In this document: piece after piece, positions 1 to 10,379 of the stretch | How positions within the stretch are numbered: the first letter of the stretch is position 1 | How the letters are laid out: each line of letters begins with the position of its first letter | From: Rhytidiadelphus loreus | Lineage: Eukaryota; Streptophyta; Bryopsida; Hypnales; Hylocomiaceae | DNA: 64,000 bases | Direction: 5' to 3' | NCBI GenBank assembly: GCA_947034895.1 | Contig: OX344765.1 | Coordinates: 7,135,001 to 7,199,000 of the forward strand | The notes under the pieces: model-generated | What the model was told of the DNA's origin: nothing | Seen by the model: only the letters and a program-made list of their open reading frames with translations | The model's database searches: none | Translations under genes and position numbers: made by a program

Positions 1-1302
1 CCGAGAGGCTCGTGAGGGCGGGAGGGGACCGCGAGTGCCGAACCCCCCAGCTGGTCCGTGTTTGTTTTTGCCTTGCGGTGGGGTGATCAGATCCCCACCC
101 GAGGTGTGAGCGGTTTCCAGCGTACTCGCGCCTCAAATAGGGTCTCGCCACCGAGAGGCTCGTGAGGGCGGGAGGGGACCGCGAGTGCCGAACCCCCCAG
201 CTGGTCCGTGTTTGTTTTTGCCTTGCGGTGGGGTGATCAGATCCCCACCCGATGTGTGAGCGGTTTCTAGCGTACTCGCGCCTCAAATAGGGTCTCGCCA
301 CCGAGAGGCTCGTGAGGGCGGGAGGGGACCGCGAGTGCCGAACCCCCCAGCTGGTCCGTGTTTGTTTTTGCCTTGCGGTGGGGTGATCAGATCCCCACCC
401 GATGTGTGAGCGGTTTCTAGCGTACTCGCGCCTCAAATAGGGTCTCGCCACCGAGAGGCTCGTGAGGGCGGGAGGGGACCGCGAGTGCCGAACCCCCCAG
501 CTGGTCCGTGTTTGTTTTTGCCTTGCGGTGGGGTGATCAGATCCCCACCCGATGTGTGAGCGGTTTCCAGCGTACTCGCGCATCAAATAGGGTCTCGCCA
601 CCGAGAGGCTCGTGAGGGCGGGAGGGGACCGCGAGTGCCGAACCCCCCAGCTGGTCCGTGTTTGTTTTTGCCTTGCGGTGGGGTGAACAGATCCCCGCCC
701 GACGTGTGAGCGGTTTCCAGCGTACTCGCACCTCAAATAGGGTCTCACCACCGAGAGGCTCGTGAGGGCGGGAGGGGACCGCGAGTGCCGAACCCCCCAG
801 CTGGTCCGTGTTTGTTTTTGCCTTGCGGTGGGGTGATCAGATCCCCACCCGATGTGTGAGCGGTTTCCAGCGTACTCGCGCCTCAAATAGGGTCTCGCCA
901 CCGAGAGGCTCGTGAGGGCGGGAGGGGACCGCGAGTGCCGAACCCCCCAGCTGGTCCGTGTTTGTTTTTGCCTTGCGGTGGGGTGATCAGATCCCCACCC
1001 GATGTGTGAGCGGTTTCCAGCGTACTCGCGCATCAAATAGGGTCTCGCCACCGAGAGGCTCGTGAGGGCGGGAGGGGACCGCGAGTGCCGAACCCCCCAG
1101 CTGGTCCGTGTTTGTTTTTGCCTTGCGGTGGGGTGATCAGATCCCCACCCGATGTGTGAGCGGTTTCTAGCGTACTCGCGCCTCAAATAGGGTCTCGCCA
1201 CCGAGAGGCTCGTGAGGGCGGGAGGGGACCGCGAGTGCCGAACCCCCCAGCTGGTCCGTGTTTGTTTTTGCCTTGCGGTGGGGTGATCAGATCCCCACCC
1301 GA
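1..1302. repeat. GC-rich 150-bp tandem satellite array, about 8.7 copies
   Basis: The segment GAGAGGCTCGTGAGGGCGGG recurs exactly every 150 bases (starting near 3, 153, 303 and so on to 1203). Copies differ by only a few substitutions, for example cggtttCtag/cggtttCcag and gatcag/gaacag. The array is cut by the left window edge and stops at about 1302, where unique sequence starts. Each unit holds a GGGG-gatc-CCCC inverted repeat and the core TCTCGCCACCGAGAG. The GC content is far above the rest of the window. The single longer reading frame across it exists only because one copy lost a stop codon, so I do not call it coding. Confidence 0.95.
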
Positions 1303-1489
1303 CATGCGGGTTGAGGCCAAGGGCACCTTAGGATTTGCTGCAGTCGACCTAGGCTTGTATATGATATTCTTACAGAAGTCTAATTCACATTAATTAGTCA
1401 TGGGTGGATAAGGGGGGGGTCGTCTTTTTTTGCTATGCTCTGTTCGGACTAGTAAAGAGTGTTTGTTGATCTTGTAGGATCCATACGAA
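1303..1489 (+). promoter_or_regulatory. Putative promoter and 5' leader of the ParB/methyltransferase-like gene
   Basis: This is the only unique sequence between the 150-bp array and the first ATG of the large gene. A TATA-like string (gtatatga) lies near 1357. A polypyrimidine stretch followed by ttgtag just before 1480 could be a splice acceptor for a 5'-untranslated exon. No transcript evidence is available, so the transcription start is unknown; the array itself could carry promoter activity. Confidence 0.3.
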
Positions 1490-4400
1490 ATGGAGCATCA
1501 ACCTGACGCTGTGGAGGTTCCCCATGCTCAACATCCCGTCCAGCCTGACAGGCAATTGGTAAATCTCGATGCTCTCTTGGCAGACCTAGAGGAGGACCCG
1601 GATTCGCCATCTCCAACTTCCTGCTGCACGTCTGTGGGCACAGATGAACTAGTTCTAATGATTTTGGATATGCCGGAGGATTCTATTGATGATTTTCATA
1701 GTATCCATGAGTTGGACGTGCCCCCTGATTGTCTAATAGGGGACCTTATTCTATGTCTTCATTGTGGGATGTGGAAGTCGATTCACAATGCATGTGTATG
1801 TAGACAGCACTGATGTCTTTTCTCTGTATCTTCGTTATATTAGCCACCAGTATTTATCAATTTCTGGATTAATGATTTTCCAAATATGTAATGCGTATTG
1901 CACCACTTCATATTTCATTCCATATTTTCACTTGTAAAAATAACATATTTCTATTGAACATACATTTTCTTGAATTTAACAGATGGATAAATCCCCAACC
2001 ACTGAGATTGACCCGTCGGAGGATTTAGCTGTTCATGAGGTTGTGGGCGATGAACAACCCCCGATTTTCGTAGAAGGGGAGACTTGTCCAACTATGGACG
2101 AAGGTGACCCCTCAGAGAATAATGATATTGAAGAGGGTGAAGATGATATTCGGAGAGCTCAGAAACTGGAATTTGTGGCAACCATTTCAAGCCTCAGAAT
2201 CGAACCGCATGACCTTTCCCGAATGAAGATTCCTCTCTGCCGACTTGTTCCTATGCCGATGGTGCGGCCAACATTGAGCTGTGATTTGACCAAGCTCGAG
2301 CAAGAATTCATCCACGGATACGAGGAAGGAGCTCGGGTGTTCTATGTCTCGATTTCAGATGAGCAAGGTCATTCCGGCACGTTTTCAGATGAAGAAAAAA
2401 AAGAATGGGGGGCACTTTGGATCTCTGTGAATGATGATTTCAACGCAAGACTTAGAAACTGCCCCCAGCTCAAACACCTAGTGGATGTCAAATTCTATGT
2501 CTACGACGGGAACCACCATCGCATCTCATGGATGAGACACATCAAGCGTCTTCACAATAGAGATATGGTGTGGCACATTATGGTGGATTCTATTGTACTG
2601 GATACAAAAGGCCGAGTAGGAGTTGCTATGCAGGTCATGCACGACATTAACAAGTATGTTTTTGTTATCCATCAACTCATTTGGACATTAGTTGATCAAT
2701 ACTATAATTGTCTTTATATTCTCAAATTTTTCTTGGAATAGGCACACAGAGAACTCTCATGTGAAGACGAACTTGGTCCATACGTTATACCGGGTCCGAA
2801 AGTATGGATCCATGCCTCTTGAGAAATTCAATGAGCTTCTTAGTGCGGACGAGGTGAAAGCTTGTCAGCAAAGTTCAAGGAAGACATGGTACTCAATGCC
2901 CTTGGAGGTCTTCACATCTTTCATTTTCCAGGTATATTACTTGATGGATATGGTCAATTTGTGTGAACTAGAATCCTAATCATGTTCTTGATTTGTTCAA
3001 TACCATATTCAATCTCTATACATATTTGACAAATTTGAATGACATTTTTGTTTCAGCAAGAGATTGCTGCTGCGGCAGACGCTGCCGTCCGAAAGTATCA
3101 TGAGGACACGCCTCCAGATGAAATCGACAACTTTGGAGTCGCTCTGGCCATGAAGACCTCCACGAAGGACACAACGCACCTGCTGTACAAGAAATTGTCG
3201 AAGATTGTGTCTGTAGCCCATCCCGCTTTGGGGGATGAGTGGCTTCAAGAGGTACTTCGAAATATCTCTGCACTTTAACATTCGGCGGTATTATTTTCAG
3301 ATGGCTTCTATACTAAATGGATTTTGTAATTGTCAGATAGAGAGGCACTGGAGCATGTATGCGGTCCAGGAGTTGACTCTAGACAAGCTGCAGCTCATTG
3401 CCACCGCAAATGCGGATCCTAGTCACAAAGTAAAATGGCTAAAGTGGCTAAATTCGTCTGCCCCAACACGAGAGGCACGCCGATTTCCTCCAAGACCAAC
3501 AAACGATGAAAAAATCAGCGCCTTCCTTTCTAAGGCCTGTTGGTATGCAGCGGTAAGTAACATATCATAGTAACCACAATCTTTCCTTTCATAAAATTAG
3601 ATTTAAGTACTAATTTTTATTTGCTTCGTGTCATTTTAGATTTCCAGATTCAGGACGCTGCTGTCGATTTGTTCGAGAGCATCATCCGCTCCGATAATAT
3701 TCCCGTAAATATGGAGGTGGCCGATGATCCAGAAGCACTCCCTGACTACATTGATGGTTGGCGGATGAAATTGTGGGACCAAGCATACGTGGGCGTATTC
3801 AAGGGTGCTGACGCCTACAAAAAGTCAGATTCTTTTAAGGATTTCAAAGGTTCACACCTTGTGGTGAAGAGGATCATCTACAGGTCAGAACTTCTACTTC
3901 CCTTGTTCTGGGTCACATTGTGAACGTACTAGTTCGGGGCATTAGTTTGGGGATCCCGGGATGATCCGACCTCCATCTTTTTTTCTTTAAGGGATGGGAT
4001 TATAAACTCCCCGTCGGCTATGTCATTCATGTCCAGCATTAGGATCTGAAAATCCTTGTCTCGCTACCGATTGAGAGACATCCGACGGCTGGCTCAAGTC
4101 GGAAACTGGAACTGGCTGTATTAGTCTGGTTTTCAATTTCTTTTAACTCGGGTTCTGATCATCCCGCCGATTTTGTCATTCGTGTCCAGCACATGGATCT
4201 GAAAAATCTTGTCTCGCTGCCGAGAGACATCCGAAGGCAGGGTCAAGTCGGAAACTGGAACAGGCTGTATGAGCTTAGTCTTCAATTATTTTTTTAACTG
4301 GGGATTTAATCATTACGCCGATTGTGTCATTCGTGTCCAGCACTTGCATCTGAAAATTCTTGTCTCGCTACCGAGAGACTTCCCAAGGGGGGGTCATGTC

Positions 4401-7400
4401 GGACAATGGAACTGCCCGTGTCATCTCGGGTTTTTTTTTTTTTAACTGGGGTTCCGATCTCCCCGGCGATTGTGTCATTCATGTCCAGCACTTGGATCTG
4501 TAAAATCTTGTCTTGCTACCGAGAGACATCCCAAGGGGAGCTCAAGTCGGACAATGGAACTGCCCGTGTCATCTCGGGTTTTTTTTTTTTTAACTGGGGT
4601 TCCGATCTCCCCGGCGATTGTGTCATTCATGTCCAGCACTTGGATCTGAAAATTCTTGTCTCGCTGCCGAGAGACTTCTCAAGGGGGGCTCATGTCGGAC
4701 ATTGGAACTGCCCGTGTCATCTTTGTTTTTGTTTTTTTTAATTGGGGTTCCGATATCCCCGGCGATTGTGTCATTCATGTCCAACAACTGGATCTGTAAA
4801 ATCTTGTCTCGCTACCGAGAGACATCCCAAGGCGGGCTCAAGTCGGATAATATATCTGCCTGTGCTGCCTTATCCATCATGGTATTGAATTTTTTTTGGG
4901 AAAGGATTTCGATCTCCCTACAGATTGTGTCATTGGTGGCCTGACCTAGGCTGTTCAAATTCTTGTCTCATTTTCCAGCCATGCCAAGGCTTGCTCACGT
5001 CGAAAAATGGAACTACCTGTGTTGCCGGTGCCAGCTTGGTTTTAATATTTTTTTCTTGGCTGGGGTTGTGATCGCCTCGCCGATTGTGTCATTCGTGGCT
5101 AGACCTGAGCTATGAAAATTCTTGTCTCGCTACCGAGAGCTATGCCGAGGCAAGCTCACGTCGGAAAATGGAACTGCCTGTGTTGCCTGTGCCAACTTGG
5201 TTATAATAATTGTTTGGGTTGGGGTTGTGATTTCCTCGCCGATCTTGTACAATTTGATCTACGTTTAACAGTGTCTTCTGCCTACAGATATTTCAAGTTC
5301 GAGCTCTTCGCTAAGAAAGCAATCGCCAAGGCCGACTTACTACCTTTCTTGAACACCTGGCTTGACCGATCATCCCCTGATTGTATGTTTTCTCCCTCCC
5401 AGCTGAAGAACTGGACTAGTGCTCACCTTCAATCAAGTGCATGGTACTTAGAATGTAGTCAGGGCTTCACCCCGCCCACTGAATTGGCTTTATTTCAGTC
5501 CATTAAAGAAAGTGCCACTGTGGAGGTGGAATTTGACGAATTCGCCGGACTTGATGCTGATGCACGGGATAAGGCCTTGAAGAGGAGGGAGGCTTCTGAC
5601 AAGAAGAAAGAAGAGAGGTGGGAAACAGCAAGGAAGAAGTCCGAAGAGAATGATGCCAAGAAGAAAGCACGAGAGGCCGAAAAGGGTAAGCCTGATGGAA
5701 AGGGAAGGCAAAAGGGGCAGAAGAGGAAAGCAGACACGGAGGCCCCGAAACAAGGTACAAGTGATGGTGGCATGAAGGACACTTCTTCGGGTTTCTCACT
5801 CACACAAGAGAAACTACTTCATGGCCTTCCATCCCAGATTCACGAGGTCGAAGCAATGCCTCATGTTTCTCAAATCATCATGAACGCGTCCGTCTCAACT
5901 CTTCTTGGATCTGAAAAAGGGTCTATTCCTTCTGCATTCAATGACATCATCGACTTGCTTGAGAAGGTACTAATACTGTAGCTTAGGTCTTTTCTTATGT
6001 CAATTTGAGTTTCATTTATTGTTTCATTGGTATATTTCATGGTGTGATTCATGACCTAGTTTCTTGCTGATGATTTTCTTATCACCTTTTTGCTTGTTAT
6101 ATTGGGCGCAGCATGCCTCCGACAAGGAGCGATTTTTCAATGGCGTGGTTACTGGTCAGGCTTCTGTGGACCTTATAGTTGTTGATGTCCCAGAGGGTTT
6201 ACCAGTCCCTACAGTATCCAACCCACCGCAATCGGTCCCTCCATGGAATAAGTTCTCGGAGGAAGAACTCAAAGATGTCTTTGACTTCGCCGAGAACTAC
6301 CTACATGATGGCGGTGCTCTTCTTGTGATGTACCCATTCAGCCGTGACATCAAATCCTACTTGCTAGGAAATTGCAAAACATATGGCTTCGTGTCCCAAA
6401 AGGATTGGTGGGGAATGAATAGGCTACACCTTACATCTCCTTCCGACCAGACTGCCACGGTAAGTCTAATGACAGTGGCCTCCACTTTTATTTTAATGCC
6501 ACTTTCATCTTTTAATAATATCTGATTCCGAATTTCAAATTTCTTGCAGATAATGCGCTTTGCAATTTCGCTCTATGTTAGAGCTCCAGGTGGTCGATCT
6601 AAGAATCGGTTTTCATTTCGGAGTGTACCTGCACACGATGTGGTGGGCATCAACGTGGGTCGTGATGACATATTGCAAAATTTTTGCGGCAAGGATGACG
6701 TGGCCCTCAATGGCAACACGCCTTGGCGGGGTCCTAGAGAGAAAGCTCGAGCGTTCATGCAAATGCTCGTGGAGGCACTTACATCTGCAGGTGACATCGT
6801 AATGGACTGCACGGCGTCTACAGGTTTTTATTCCTCATCGACTTCCAATATTGTTTTTGGTAGCTCATATTTAATGTTCACTATTCTCACATGGAGTACA
6901 TCCATTACCACATCTCTTATTGTAGTCGTCAACATCTTCTTTGATTCACATAGAATTTCATGGCTACTAAATGGACTATTGAGTAGTATGAGAATTTTCA
7001 GATGCACCTGTAGTTCAAACCTTCGTAACCATTCTTTAGTATTATTCCACAGTAACTAATTGCGGATGTAGTCTCCCTGAGGAGAGGACATCTGGGATTA
7101 CCCTGTAGAGCATTATCATATATAAACCATGGTCTAACAGTACACGTTTAATTCTTGTATCCACTACCCTAAATTAATCTTGTTCTTATTATTTGTAATT
7201 TCACACTCGTCTACTGGTTATGCAGGTTCTTCCATCTACGCCTGCCGTGCTACCGGTCGCCACATTGTAGCCTTGGAAGCAGATAAGTTCATCTTTGATG
7301 CCCTTCTTGCTGCGTTCACTAAATCCACTGAGATTCCTTCAACCAATCCAAAGCACGATACAGCTCCTCCGCTTGATCTCGAGGACGAGGAGGTTCCCAT

Positions 7401-7803
7401 TCGCCATGTTGTGAAGACTTCAAAATTTAGTAAGTAAGTTTATCCCTTTTCTTCTTCTAAATGCCCATTCGATTACGTTGTACCTTATTCTCATCACTGG
7501 TTTCATTTCTGATGTAGGCAAGCCGCGAAAATGAAGTTGTCAAAGCATCAATCGTTCTATGGGAACCAATCCTTATTGGCTAGCCCACCAAAGTCATTCA
7601 TACTTCCGCCATATGCAGAGGCATTAGCCTTACAGTATGAGACTTTTGATCCCAAAACCTCTTCTAGGATCCACAAGGTAGATCCCCGAGTTTTCTCGTT
7701 TATAGATGATTTGGCTATAGAATCTGACAATGAATCCTCAGATAGTCATGAGAGCTCTGCATCCAAATCTTCTAGCAGTATTATTCACCAATCTATACCC
7801 TAA
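1490..7803 (+). CDS. ParB-like plus beta-class DNA methyltransferase-like protein, 11 exons
   Basis: My splice model joins 1490-1795, 1983-2653, 2742-2931, 3057-3251, 3337-3552, 3648-3883, 5288-5966, 6112-6459, 6550-6823, 7226-7433 and 7518-7803. All junctions are GT-AG, all phases agree, and 3609 nt give 1202 residues with no internal stop. Residues about 80-102 hold a Cys/His cluster (CLHCGMWKSIHNAC). Residues about 180-340 resemble a ParB/sulfiredoxin fold, with YDGNHHR at 276-282 where ParB proteins have their G-x-x-R box. A Lys/Glu-rich, probably coiled segment spans about 695-755. Residues about 832-1080 follow the order of beta-class amino-methyltransferases: DLIVVDVPEG where DPPY is usual, a GGALLVMYP strand, a variable region, then DIVMDCTASTGSS where DPFxGSGTT is usual and ALEAD after it. 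The acidic Ser-rich tail ends at 7803. Translation could instead start at 1983 (1100 residues). Function, nuclear location and DNA modification are inference. Confidence 0.8.
1983..2931 (+). other. ParB/sulfiredoxin-like domain region (exons 2-3 of the large gene)
   Basis: Exon 2 begins with an acidic, probably disordered stretch and then reads MKIPLCRLVPMP, spaced like the ParB strand that opens the domain. It then runs through a helix (LTKLEQEFIHGYEEG) to VKFYVYDGNHHRISWM. In ParB and sulfiredoxin proteins the equivalent loop binds nucleotide, and bacterial and phage ParB-like domains are often fused to DNA methylases. The assignment rests on motif pattern only, not on an alignment score. 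Confidence 0.55.
3960..5275 (+). repeat. Diverged 148-bp tandem array inside intron 6 of the large gene
   Basis: The phrase CTTGTCTCGCTACCGAGAG or a variant recurs about every 148 bases (near 4057, 4209, 4359, 4507, 4656, 4803, 4961 and 5120). Each copy also has a T tract, AACTGGGGTTCCGATC and CGATTGTGTCATTC. The copies are clearly older than those at 1-1302 but share two landmarks with them in the same order and spacing: TCTCGCYACCGAGAG, and GGGGT..GATC.CCCC..CGAT.GTGT. Intron 6 spans 3884-5287 and is by far the longest intron of the gene. Confidence 0.85.
6112..7433 (+). other. Beta-class methyltransferase-like domain (exons 8-10 of the large gene)
   Basis: Exon 8 supplies the motif IV region (DLIVVDVPEG) and a following strand (GGALLVMYP). 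Exon 9 supplies a probable target-recognition segment, then NTPWRGPREKARAFM before the SAM-site strand. Exon 10 completes the SAM-site loop and the ALEAD acidic residues. The order catalytic motif, recognition region, SAM motif is that of the beta class of N4-cytosine/N6-adenine methylases. The catalytic tetrapeptide reads DVPE rather than DPPY or SPPY, so activity is doubtful. Confidence 0.6.
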
Positions 7804-8129
7804 ATTCTATGTACCCTACTCTTTTATATATTTTGTCAGACATGGTTTACTTTTCTTACACGTTATCTTGGTATCATCTTCTTCACATGTTATTTGACCG
7901 CTTCAAATACCCTAATGTTTAATACTCTCAACCCAGATATCCTCTCTCAATATCCTAAATTACTAAACCACGGTCATAGGACCCTAAACCTAGAAGGAAG
8001 AAAAATCAAAGATTTAATTCCACGCTCACAGGCTCGCGGCTCTTGAGCTCCTGCTCCAAGGCTCACAAAATAGCATCCCTGGTGTGTATTTGAATTGGAT
8101 TATGCACATTCAAAAATGAGATTTTTGAA
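7804..8129. other. Downstream flank of the large gene
   Basis: AT-rich sequence after the TAA stop. It contains several CCTAAA/CCCTAA strings and a GC-richer patch around 8020-8065 (gctcacaggctcgcggctcttgagc). I see no clear AATAAA near the stop and no coding frame. Confidence 0.5.
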
Positions 8130-8760
8130 GATGTGTGCCTTTAGAGTTAAATAGAATTTTGGTTAAAATTCAAAAATAGAAGTAAAGACTTTTGATATCA
8201 TCACCTCTCCATTGGATCCATTTATATCAAGAATAATAGACTTACATATAATTATTGTGAGGTTTATGAGTAAGAGTGACTTTTGAGTTAAATAGAATTT
8301 TGGTTCAATTTTCAAAAATAAAAGTAAAGTGATGAATAAAGAGATTAAGCAATGTTGCATTCTTTCGTATTAAGAACAAACTCATGCATAATTATTGTTA
8401 AGTTTATAAGTGAGAATGATGTTTGAGTTAAAAGAAATGTAGTTAAATTTTCAAAAATAAAAGTAAAGTGATTTAGCAATGTCTAATGTCATCACCTCTC
8501 TCTTACCACCTTTCAAATCAAGAGTAGATTCACATATAATTATTGTGAAGTTTATGAATAACAGTGACTTCTGAGTTAAATACAAGGTTAAATAGAAATT
8601 TGGTTAAATTTAAAAAAATAAAAATAAAGAGATTTAGCAATTCAATATATCACCTTTCTATTGCAACCTTTCATATCAAGAATACATTCTCACACATAAT
8701 TATAATTATTATGAAGTTTATGAGTGAAAGTGACTTAGCCATATTCAATTTTATATGTTG
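8130..8760 (+). repeat. AT-rich 145-bp tandem array, about four copies
   Basis: The phrase GAGTTAAATAGAATTTTGGTT or a variant starts near 8144, 8285, 8425 and 8573. Each copy continues with TTCAAAAATAAAAGTAAAG, a cacctctc segment and CACATAATTATTGTGAAGTTTATGAGT. Copies are moderately diverged. The unit is unrelated to the GC-rich 150-bp satellite upstream although its length is similar. Confidence 0.85.
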
Positions 8761-10379
8761 AAAATTGAAAAGAGTTGGTACATAGATCAAGATTAAAACA
8801 CATAAAGGGTTAATACAATACATGGATGAGAATAACCCCTCAACACCATCATAGCCAAAAAATAGTGAATGGACAGTTCAATAGTCTATGCACTTCTTAG
8901 CAACTTGATGGTTTTCATTCAAGTTTTTTTTCAAGCTTCCTCAAGTGTGTGCACACTAACTTAGATGGTAGTGGAAATTTTCTAATTGAAGTGATATTAA
9001 TCTTTTTATACAATAAAGTGTGTTAAAAATGAATCATCAAAGATGCTTTCTTAGTGTATTTTGTTACCTTCCAACTCCTTATTTGGGATTGCAAATTTAG
9101 CCATAAAAATGATCTTTTTTTAAATTTGAATCCAACTAATGAAATGAATATTATTAGGTCTAGTTTGTACTCCAATTTGAAATTTTGAAAAATTCCTAAA
9201 ATGGATTATTTTATTGCAATATGAAGTTCATGAATATAACCATAGTTTACTAATTTTCTAATTATAGAATGACACAAAAATTTGGTTAACATCACAATGT
9301 TTTACATTATAATGTATCCATATGACAAAAAAATTCCTTAGTTATAATGCATTTTGATTGTTGCATGTATCTAATTTGATGTCAATTCCAATTGTCAATT
9401 GAAATATATATGATGAGATGTAAAAAAAGATTTGATTGTTGACATAGTTATTATTAAAAGTTTCTACTCTAATTGCCTTCAAGTAATGTGAAATGTTATA
9501 GAAAGTTGGCAAATTGTTATAAATTGGAGTGTTTATAAGTTCACAGTTCATAGTAACAAATTTCATAATTTGGGGGCCTATAAAACATAAGATAATGACC
9601 TTGACACACCAACATCTTCATATTAAATATTTTAGTGAGTGTAGTATGAAATGTCAATTAGATAATAATGTGATGAGAATTCCAACAATAGGAAATGATT
9701 GATCAAAAGAGAAGTCCATAATGTGAAAAAAAGGAATTTATTATAAGAGTGAAAATTATATCAAAGATGTGCATTTCAAGGATCAAAACACTATCTACAA
9801 GCTAGGTTTATCTTTTCATGTGCTACACTTTCATTTACTAAGTCCTCCCAACCTATTGACTTTTTTTGTCAAATCATCCAACCACCTATGCTTTGAGATT
9901 TTTTTTTAAAACCACAATACCTTGTTATGTAATCTAACCGCATACAAAGATGGCCAACTTGATTCTTCAAAGGATCACTTCAAGTGCATCTTCCTCTAAA
10001 TATTTTAATAACAGAAAAAACATTTCAAAAACCAAAGTGACTACATTTTAGTTGTCTAAGAAGTTAAAAGGTTAAATGGTTAATCAATTATTGTTTGTTT
10101 CATGTTGCTTTTGAGTTTGATCCTAATTTTTTTATGTACATTGCATGTTTTCACATCAAACATTCATCCTAAAATCCTTCATTATCAAACAAAACAAAAA
10201 TTCTTAAAGTTTATAAGTACTATAGCATGCTAAGAATTAAGCTAGATTTTCATTTATAATTACCTATAGGGTACTTAAAATTAAGACTAAGTAGATTTTT
10301 TTCTACTAAAAGGGTCCCTTAAAATCATAATTACTAGGTAAATAGCCTCCAAACAAATACCTGGTTAACGCACGTGGTT
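8761..10379. other. AT-rich intergenic DNA without recognisable gene
   Basis: Low-complexity A/T-rich sequence with scattered homopolymers. No conserved protein reading, RNA gene or terminal repeats were recognised. Confidence 0.5.

Noticed and set aside
537..731. Minus-strand open frame in the 150-bp array
   Set aside because: It exists only because one copy has gaacag in place of gatcag; other copies have a stop in each unit, so it is a satellite artefact.
1..1302. CRISPR-like array
   Set aside because: Units are contiguous with no unique spacers, and the setting is eukaryotic.
4209..4944. Overlapping + frames of 78-139 codons in the intronic array
   Set aside because: Their translations repeat the same peptide in different frames and lie inside a spliced intron; they are repeat artefacts.
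5490..5803. Three minus-strand frames opposite exon 7
   Set aside because: They are shadows of the Lys/Glu-rich coding sequence, giving Leu/Ser/Phe-rich peptides.
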